This document shows positions 1 through 4,400 of a stretch of 5,236 nucleotides of DNA, piece by piece. Under the pieces are notes generated by a model, which was given only the letters and a program-made list of their open reading frames with translations, made no database searches and was not told where the DNA came from. The stretch is from Candidatus Zixiibacteriota bacterium (GTDB lineage Bacteria; Zixibacteria; MSB-5A5; GN15; JACZUZ01). Positions within the stretch are counted from its first letter, which is position 1, and the number at the start of each line of letters is the position of its first letter. The stretch is taken from contig JACZUZ010000183.1 in assembly GCA_022572905.1 (NCBI GenBank), positions 1 through 5,236 on the forward strand. Direction: 5' to 3'. Both the position numbers and the translations under genes were made by a program.

Positions 1-1308
1 GAGATTGCTGTCATAATAATCCAATAACTGGTCTTCATCTGGCGGGGGCGGCTGCGGGACGGAGTCTCTCATTATTTCGGCCATTGCCAGTTCGCGGAAT
101 CTCTTCATTCTGGATTTGAATTCTGAAGTGGATTCAATGCCTTCGCGACGAGCTTCCAATCCCAGTATTTCGTAATATTTTAGCTGAAAGATGAGCTTCG
201 CAAGACTGTCCGGCATGTCAAAGTCTGGCCGAACATGAACGGGTACGCGCTGTATCATGGAAAGATATTCACCAACTGTCACTTGGCCGCCATCCCAGGA
301 GGCCATTATCAACCCCTTTTCATCGCGGTCCAGTTGATCAAGATCAAAGTCGCCCTTGGGTAATTTCTCGATTACCATCGGCGGATAAATCTCACTGCGT
401 TTGTTAATCAAAAACTCCACAGTGGGAGCTTCCACAATAACCGGATATTTAAGGGCTATTTCCTCGAAGTATCTCTGGTGCTTCTCGTTTCGTTTTCGGT
501 CGATAAATTGCTCTTTTATCTGAGTTTTCATTTCGGCCAGCGTACCCCGGTTGGGGTTCTTTATCTTTTCAGCAAGCTTTATGACGTGCCACCCGAATTT
601 GGTCTTAACGGGAGATGAAACTTCCCCCGGCTCAAGTTGGATCACCGCTTCCTGAAAAGCAGCTACCATTCGTCCCCAAACGAAATAACCCATATCACCC
701 TGATTGCGCTGCACTGTTGGGTCTGTAGAGTGGTTCACCGCCAGTTTGGCGAACGGGATTCCGGCCTTAATAGAATCAAGCATGCCTTCCGCTTGTTCTC
801 TGGTCTCAACTAGAATGTGACTGGCTCTATATTTGAATTCAAGCTTATCATATGTGTCTTGAATTTCATCGTCGGAGACAGGGAAATCGGATCCAACCTC
901 TCTATCAACCAGAATATCAAGCAGGAACTTCTCTTTGTTGGAGAGAGCGACCCTGGCCACTTCCTCTAATTCATCAAAGCCCTTCTTATAGGCCTCCTGA
1001 ATCAGTAATTCGCGAATTATCAGCGTATCAACTATCGCTTTGCGAATATCCAGCTCCATTCCGAAGCTGGTGAAAACAATGGCCCTATTTAGTTTTAGCT
1101 GAAGATCAAGTTCTTCCATTGGGATTTCATCTCCGTTGACGACTACCAGAGTGGCGCCATTACCTCCGGATGAACAGGCCTGGAAGGCAATAGATGAAAT
1201 TCCCACTGCCAGGGCTATAAGCGCAAGCGACCCTCTTGATAGCAGGCGGGCGGGCAGAGCAGTGGTTGATTTGAAGTTATCCATAAGTGTCTTAGCGAAT
1301 AGGGTCAT
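1..1308 (-). CDS. SurA/PpiC-type peptidyl-prolyl cis-trans isomerase lipoprotein (3' end beyond window)
   Basis: Likely an envelope foldase that isomerises Xaa-Pro bonds and chaperones exported proteins. I translated 436 residues, running open to the window edge with no stop. Residues 22-44 are a basic then hydrophobic signal segment ending FQAC; Cys45 is a plausible lipidation site, although Phe at -3 is not the usual Leu/Val/Ile. Residues 54-157 fit the helical SurA-N chaperone region, opening VVVNGDEIPMEEL. The parvulin domain is about 158-247: RASHILVETREQAE, GDMGYF (204-209), then FQEAVIQLEPGEVSSPV and FGWHVIKL. Residues 338-436 seem to restart the pattern (DGGQVTVGEYL..., then DEDQLLDYYDSN resembling SDDEIQDTYDKL), so a second module probably lies beyond the edge. 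ATG at 1308 is chosen because AAGGAG sits 9 nt upstream; Met9 has no such site. Family assignment is strong. Whether it is SurA, PrsA-like or PpiD-like is not settled. Confidence 0.9.
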   Translation of the reverse strand, partial: MTLFAKTLMDNFKSTTALPARLLSRGSLALIALAVGISSIAFQACSSGGNGATLVVVNGDEIPMEELDLQLKLNRAIVFTSFGMELDIRKAIVDTLIIRELLIQEAYKKGFDELEEVARVALSNKEKFLLDILVDREVGSDFPVSDDEIQDTYDKLEFKYRASHILVETREQAEGMLDSIKAGIPFAKLAVNHSTDPTVQRNQGDMGYFVWGRMVAAFQEAVIQLEPGEVSSPVKTKFGWHVIKLAEKIKNPNRGTLAEMKTQIKEQFIDRKRNEKHQRYFEEIALKYPVIVEAPTVEFLINKRSEIYPPMVIEKLPKGDFDLDQLDRDEKGLIMASWDGGQVTVGEYLSMIQRVPVHVRPDFDMPDSLAKLIFQLKYYEILGLEARREGIESTSEFKSRMKRFRELAMAEIMRDSVPQPPPPDEDQLLDYYDSNL

Positions 1309-1317
1309 TTGAAAAAT

Positions 1318-1323
1318 CTCCTT
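1318..1323 (-). promoter_or_regulatory. Shine-Dalgarno site of the foldase gene
   Basis: AAGGAG on the minus strand, 9 nt before the ATG at 1308. It decides the start in favour of Met1 over the in-frame Met9. Confidence 0.75.
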
Positions 1324-1369
1324 GGGGATTCATATCCTCGCGGGTTTTGTACCTCAAAGCTCCCCGAAT

Positions 1370-1396
1370 GGTTCCGGGCCACCCGGTCGGTTCCGG
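1370..1396. repeat. GC-rich direct repeat with hairpin in the foldase gene leader
   Basis: GGTTCCGG occurs at 1370-1377 and again at 1389-1396 on the plus strand, 19 bp apart start to start. Between and overlapping them, CCGGG (1374-1378) and CCCGG (1382-1386) form a short stem with a 3-nt loop. The element lies about 60-90 nt upstream of the foldase start, in a spacer that is otherwise AT-rich. It could be a tandem operator or a structured part of the 5' UTR; the sequence does not show which. The rest of 1309-1552 contains no credible gene: plus-strand reading frames there run into or overlap antisense hprK. Confidence 0.35.
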
Positions 1397-1470
1397 TTCA
1401 AACTCATAATTGGTTCTATAAATATGAGAATTGGAAGTCTCCGGATAGGGAAATTAGCTTTACATCAAAC

Positions 1471-1493
1471 GACTCCCCGCTCAAGGGGGAGTC
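1471..1493 (-). terminator. Terminator-like hairpin downstream of hprK
   Basis: A perfect 8-bp stem, GACTCCCC paired with GGGGAGTC, with a 7-nt loop. It lies about 60 nt past the hprK stop codon. On the minus strand it is followed only by GTTTG, so the U tract is short and termination may be weak. On the plus strand no T run follows at all, which is why minus is preferred. It separates hprK from the foldase gene. Confidence 0.45.
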
Positions 1494-1552
1494 AGGTCAG
1501 CGAATATAATCCGACCTTCCGAGAGTGGCAAGGGCGCTCGCGTTTTATAGTC

Positions 1553-2521
1553 CTACTCATAGTCGGATTCAAGATAGTCACGGGTCAGAGTCTGTCGGGT
1601 CAGTCGCTCGGAAAGTCTACGGCTAAATTCCTCGGCGGAGCTTTCTCCGTAGACCTTGAGCATATGATTCATGGCGATAACTTCGCTGATCACGGTGATA
1701 TTTTTCCCCGGAGAAATGGGAATATTCACAATAGGTATCTCCGCTCCAAGGATTTGGGTATAGCTTTCATCTATTCCAAGCCTCTCATAGCTGGCGGTTT
1801 CCGACCACAGGGTCAGGCGCACTTCCACTTCAATTCGCTTTTGAAGCCTGATCGCACGGATCCCGAAGAGAGCCTCAACATCAATTATTCCTACCCCGCG
1901 GATCTCCATGTGCTGACCTAAGAGCTCCGAAGCGCCACCTACAATAACGTCGCTGGCCCGGCGAGTGACTTTGACCACATCATCGGCCACCAATCTGTGC
2001 CCTCGCTCCACCAGATCAAGCGCTATTTCGGATTTTCCAATCGCGGATTTTCCGGTATAAAGAAGCCCGACACCGTAAACGTCAACCAGTGTTCCGTGGA
2101 CAGAAATCGTGGGGGCAAAATAGTTATCCAGGAACGCCGAAAGGCGATTGGTCACTTCCGATGTTGTCAGCCGCGAGGAAAGCACCGCCGTCTTCGTGCG
2201 ATCGGCTTCCTCCAGAAAAGCGGGCGGGGGTGTTATGCCCTTGGCGATGATGATAAGCGGAATATCTCGTGAAAAAAGGTCTCTGGCTATCACCCGCAGA
2301 TCATCTTCGGACTTATGGTTGAGAAACGCCATTTCAGTTTCGCCAAGAACCTGGGTTCGGCGATTGGCGAAGCGTTCATAGAAACCAGCCAGCGCCAATC
2401 CGGGTCTGTGCACTTCGGCTGTTTCGATTATTTTTTCCAGCCCGGCCTCAGCGTTGAGAATGGTTAGCTCGAAATCTTTCTTGCGCTCTTCGTAGAGATT
2501 CTTGACTAGTAGTTCCGGCAT
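1553..2521 (-). CDS. hprK: HPr kinase/phosphorylase
   Basis: Cytoplasmic bifunctional enzyme that phosphorylates a regulatory Ser of HPr (or an HPr-like protein) with ATP or PPi and also removes the phosphate. At 322 aa it is full family length. The N-terminal domain (about 1-130) has the family blocks HRPGLALAGFYERF, TQVLGETEMAFL and PLIIIAKGITPP. The kinase domain has SVHGTLVDVYG with catalytic His142, a P-loop GKSAIGKS (157-164), GHRLVADD with Asp180/Asp181, and MEIRGVGIIDVEALFG (205-220) with Glu206. YERLG (Arg247) and PISPGKN (268-274) follow. One oddity is that the P-loop is usually GESGIGKS; here Glu is Lys158 and Gly is Ala160, and Lys273 stands where many members have Arg. The ATG at 2521 has only a weak GAGAG close upstream. 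Hairpins on both sides suggest a monocistronic unit. No PTS gene is in view, so its partner is unknown; in Gram-negatives HprK often works with a regulatory, non-sugar PTS. Confidence 0.97.
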   Translation of the reverse strand: MPELLVKNLYEERKKDFELTILNAEAGLEKIIETAEVHRPGLALAGFYERFANRRTQVLGETEMAFLNHKSEDDLRVIARDLFSRDIPLIIIAKGITPPPAFLEEADRTKTAVLSSRLTTSEVTNRLSAFLDNYFAPTISVHGTLVDVYGVGLLYTGKSAIGKSEIALDLVERGHRLVADDVVKVTRRASDVIVGGASELLGQHMEIRGVGIIDVEALFGIRAIRLQKRIEVEVRLTLWSETASYERLGIDESYTQILGAEIPIVNIPISPGKNITVISEVIAMNHMLKVYGESSAEEFSRRLSERLTRQTLTRDYLESDYE

Positions 2522-2667
2522 TTCGCTCTCACATATTTCCTTTTTTGTTTACCTTTTGACAACAATTACTATCGCCCTTGAAATATACACGAGTTGACAT
2601 CTTAGCCCAGCGCAAAATCTTTAAATGTACCAGATCGGTAATTCCTGAAAAACGTCTCGGAAACATA
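2522..2667. other. Gene-free spacer upstream of hprK
   Basis: No reading frame here looks coding. It must hold the hprK promoter if the hairpin at 2668-2700 ends the upstream transcript, but no convincing minus-strand -35/-10 pair could be picked. The plus strand has two TTGACA hexamers, at 2556-2561 (followed after 17 bp by TGAAAT, 2579-2584) and at 2594-2599. Both point away from hprK, towards the hairpin. Confidence 0.4.
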
Positions 2668-2700
2668 AAAGGTCGCCGAACGCTTAGTTCGGCGACCTTT
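2668..2700 (-). terminator. Strong rho-independent terminator of the PDZ gene
   Basis: A perfect 14-bp inverted repeat: AAAGGTCGCCGAAC at 2668-2681, a 5-nt loop, and GTTCGGCGACCTTT at 2687-2700. Read on the minus strand, the GC-rich stem ends in TTTT followed by ATGTTTCC, a good terminator shape, 72 nt past the PDZ gene stop. The symmetric A/T ends mean it could also stop plus-strand transcription. Confidence 0.85.
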
Positions 2701-2725
2701 ACCTGGGGAACATGATGAGATCGAG

Positions 2726-2747
2726 AATAAATTTCTAGTAATTTATT
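2726..2747. repeat. AT-rich inverted repeat between the PDZ gene and its terminator
   Basis: AATAAATT (2726-2733) and AATTTATT (2740-2747) are perfect inverted arms around a 6-nt centre, TCTAGT. It falls in the 3' UTR of the PDZ gene, between the stop codon and the GC-rich terminator. The stem is all A-T, so it is a weak RNA hairpin. It could equally be a protein-binding palindrome or chance in AT-rich spacer. Confidence 0.4.
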
Positions 2748-2772
2748 AGCATATTTATTGTGCTTTAGATTT

Positions 2773-4041
2773 CTAGCCCTCTTTCTGCAATTCCTGGATG
2801 GCCTTCTTTAGCTCTTCGAGTTCACGACGCAGATCGGCTGATCTTTCCTCGTCAAGCTCTTTGAGTTCACGGCGCAATTCTCTTAGTTCGCGCTCAAATT
2901 CGCTTTTCCAGCGGGCGTTTTCACCCAAACCCAATAGAGGAGTCACTTTGTTGAATAATTTTCCGATAAACTTTTTCGGGTGTCCGATTCTGGGGGCTGC
3001 GATCACAGGAGAGTCGTCATCAAAGTTGAAGGAAAACGCACGCCCTTCGCCTCCCAGAAAACCAAAAGATTCATCCCGCTCGGCGACTTCAACCTGGAAG
3101 ATTCGCTCCGATTTGTTGCGAATCACGGTGATGTCAACTGTTTCACCTTCGTCCTGCTCGCTAATGATCTCCTGAATATCGCCAACAGACTCGACCTCAT
3201 CGCCGCCGGCGCTGGTAATCACATCGCCGGCCTTGAGACCCGCTTTTTCGGCTGGCGTGTCTTCCATGACTTCAGTGATTAGCGCTCCATCGCGATCATC
3301 CAGACCGAAATACTCCGCAAGCTGTCCGGAAACTTTCTGAAGTTTCACACCGATATATACACTAGAAAACAAACTATACGAATTGCCAAGGTTACTTTCC
3401 GAGTCACCCAGACCGGCAAAGGAGCGCCAGTTGCCACGCTCTTTGGAGTGTTTTCTCTTGTCCGCACGATAATGCTTTCGAGTTCGTTCTTTTCTGGCTT
3501 TCTTACGAAAATCATTAAGTTCGCGCTTATAGTCCGCGCGATCTCTTCGAAAATCCGCTCGTGGCGCACGCGGCGCGCGGATTTGTGTTTGGGTGAGTTC
3601 ACCGCTCAGGGTCTTTTCGTCGCCATCACGATTAATCAATATAGAGAAATCGTCTCCCGGTGACTGACTCCGAACCATTTCTATCAGTTGATTGACAGTA
3701 AAAACTTTATCCCCGTTGAACTTGAGGATCACGTCGCCGTCGCGAACTCCAGCTTTGTCCGCCGGAGAATCATCGACAACTCTGTCAACTTCAATTCCGT
3801 GCGTACCTTCAATTCCCAACCGGCCTGCTACATCGTCATCGAGTTTGTCGATGCTGACGCCCAGCCAGGCTCGCCTGCTATCGATATCATTGCGATCATA
3901 GCGCAGTTCGGATTTTCTTGAGTCGTCCTCTCTATTGTCCACCGGATTGATCTTGATGGGTCGCGGGAGGGCGAAGGTCATTCCCGCGAATAGCAATACC
4001 AGGGCCGCGGGTCCGATAGTTTTCATTAGACGATCTCTCAT
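2773..4041 (-). CDS. Secreted tandem-PDZ protein with basic linker and C-terminal coiled coil
   Basis: Probably a periplasmic or envelope adaptor or chaperone-like protein; its partner is unknown. The protein is 422 aa. Residues 1-24 are a signal peptide (MRDRLMK, then a hydrophobic stretch ending MTFA). PDZ1 is about 58-150: WLGVSIDKL, HGIEVDRV, DSPADKAGVRDGDVILKFNG. Residues 155-206 are a strongly Arg/Lys-rich linker. PDZ2 is about 228-320: YIGVKLQKV, DGALITEV, DTPAEKAGLKAGDVI. Residues 379-421 are a Glu/Arg/Leu coiled coil (FERELRELRRELKELDEE). The PDZ units resemble those of HtrA/Deg proteases, but there is no trypsin-like domain and no His-Asp-Ser triad region. ATG at 4041 is chosen because AAGGAAGG lies 4 nt upstream and the signal peptide begins there; the longer frame would start at a TTG at 4170 and bury the signal. 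It is followed by a strong terminator and is divergent from the porin gene. Confidence 0.88.
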   Translation of the reverse strand: MRDRLMKTIGPAALVLLFAGMTFALPRPIKINPVDNREDDSRKSELRYDRNDIDSRRAWLGVSIDKLDDDVAGRLGIEGTHGIEVDRVVDDSPADKAGVRDGDVILKFNGDKVFTVNQLIEMVRSQSPGDDFSILINRDGDEKTLSGELTQTQIRAPRAPRADFRRDRADYKRELNDFRKKARKERTRKHYRADKRKHSKERGNWRSFAGLGDSESNLGNSYSLFSSVYIGVKLQKVSGQLAEYFGLDDRDGALITEVMEDTPAEKAGLKAGDVITSAGGDEVESVGDIQEIISEQDEGETVDITVIRNKSERIFQVEVAERDESFGFLGGEGRAFSFNFDDDSPVIAAPRIGHPKKFIGKLFNKVTPLLGLGENARWKSEFERELRELRRELKELDEERSADLRRELEELKKAIQELQKEG

Positions 4042-4045
4042 GTTT

Positions 4046-4053
4046 CCTTCCTT
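4046..4053 (-). promoter_or_regulatory. Shine-Dalgarno site of the PDZ gene
   Basis: AAGGAAGG on the minus strand, with AAAC between it and the ATG at 4041. It fixes the start at the signal peptide Met. A short hairpin, CCCGG/CCGGG (4063-4067 with 4075-4079), lies just upstream and leaves the site open. Confidence 0.75.
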
Positions 4054-4115
4054 TTCGCTTGTCCCGGTGGAATTCCGGGGGCGAGTTAACGCTTTTGTGC
4101 CCCTAATGCCATGCC

Positions 4116-4156
4116 GCACAGAGGCTTTACGGTTTCGAGTGGCTCGGACTCTGCGC
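4116..4156 (-). promoter_or_regulatory. Structured leader element upstream of the PDZ gene
   Basis: In the minus-strand RNA, GCGCAGAG (4156 to 4149) can pair with CUCUGUGC (4123 to 4116), 8 pairs with one G-U. Inside the loop, CGAG and CUCG (4146-4143 with 4139-4136) form a second 4-bp stem with a 3-nt loop. The element ends 75 nt before the ATG, within a leader of about 200 nt if the candidate promoter is right. It matches no riboswitch class that I recognise. A control role is inference only. Confidence 0.3.
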
Positions 4157-4245
4157 TCCCACAAACCCAAACCCGGCTACCCTGTTCATTTGTGTTTTAC
4201 GAAGTTTTATGCCGTTAGTTCCTGAGAGAGGAAATTCGATTTTCT

Positions 4246-4274
4246 AATATTGGGTTATTGAAAACTAATTTCAA
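4246..4274 (-). promoter_or_regulatory. Candidate promoter for the PDZ gene
   Basis: On the minus strand, TTGAAA (4274 to 4269) and AATATT (4251 to 4246) are separated by exactly 17 bp. This predicts transcription from near 4239 and a 5' UTR of about 200 nt. The -10 box is only a partial match to sigma-70 consensus. The -35 lies inside the inverted repeat at 4265-4278. Confidence 0.35.
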
Positions 4275-4278
4275 TTAG
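4265..4278. repeat. Palindrome between the divergent promoters (operator candidate)
   Basis: CTAATT and AATTAG are perfect arms around TC. It sits immediately upstream of the porin-side -35 hexamer and overlaps the PDZ-side -35, so a regulator bound here could touch both promoters. Confidence 0.35.
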
Positions 4279-4282
4279 CCTC

Positions 4283-4309
4283 TTGACAATCCATACTCAT
4301 TAGTATAGT
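4283..4309 (+). promoter_or_regulatory. Candidate promoter for the porin-like gene
   Basis: TTGACA (4283-4288), a perfect -35 match, is followed by TATAGT (4304-4309), a five-of-six -10 match. The spacer is 15 bp, shorter than the preferred 17, which suggests weak basal activity or dependence on an activator or distortion. It would start transcription near 4316, leaving a 5' UTR of about 85 nt. Confidence 0.5.
4293..4306. repeat. Palindrome overlapping the porin -10 box (operator candidate)
   Basis: ATACT and AGTAT are perfect arms around CATT. It fills the -35/-10 spacer and runs into the -10 box, the position expected of a repressor operator. The general form (short AT-rich dyad between TTGACA and TATA) recalls sites of Rrf2- or MarR-type regulators, but no regulator gene is in the window. 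Confidence 0.4.
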
Positions 4310-4321
4310 TGTGGCGCTTGG

Positions 4322-4343
4322 AATTCCGAAGGATATCGGAATT
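4322..4343 (+). promoter_or_regulatory. Inverted repeat at the start of the porin gene 5' UTR
   Basis: AATTCCGA (4322-4329) and TCGGAATT (4336-4343) form a perfect 8-bp stem with a 6-nt loop, just downstream of the predicted start of transcription. Further GAATT copies follow at 4346-4350 and 4351-4355. It may be a 5' stabilising hairpin or another protein site. The remainder, 4356-4400, is an AT-rich leader with no clear Shine-Dalgarno; GTGGA at 4391-4395 is the best weak candidate. Confidence 0.4.
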
Positions 4344-4400
4344 TGGAATTGAATTGGAAAAATTTACGAGATAACAACGGAATAACAATAGTGGAACTTA

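Noticed and set aside
1322..1921. 199-codon plus-strand open frame
   Set aside because: Most of it is antisense to hprK, whose conserved motifs leave no doubt about the true strand. The upstream part has no ribosome site and no recognisable domain.
2533..2562. Minus-strand TTGTCA (2562 to 2557) as the hprK -35 box
   Set aside because: The best -10 at suitable spacing is poor (GAAATA or AAATAT). Transcription would start within a few bases of the ATG, removing the ribosome site.
2798..3282. Plus-strand open frames of 100-125 codons
   Set aside because: They are antisense to the PDZ protein. The Ser/Arg-rich product is just the reverse of its Glu/Arg/Leu coiled-coil codons.
3345..3602. 85-codon minus-strand open frame
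   Set aside because: It lies in another frame of the linker and PDZ2 region of the PDZ gene, with no independent ribosome site or domain.
4086..4112. Eight-residue leader peptide (MALGAQKR) on the minus strand upstream of the PDZ gene
   Set aside because: It has no Shine-Dalgarno and no run of regulatory codons. Such tiny frames are expected by chance.
4042..4170. N-terminal extension of the PDZ protein from a TTG at 4170
   Set aside because: The extension is basic and low in recognisable content, would bury the signal peptide, and ignores the strong AAGGAAGG site just before the ATG at 4041.
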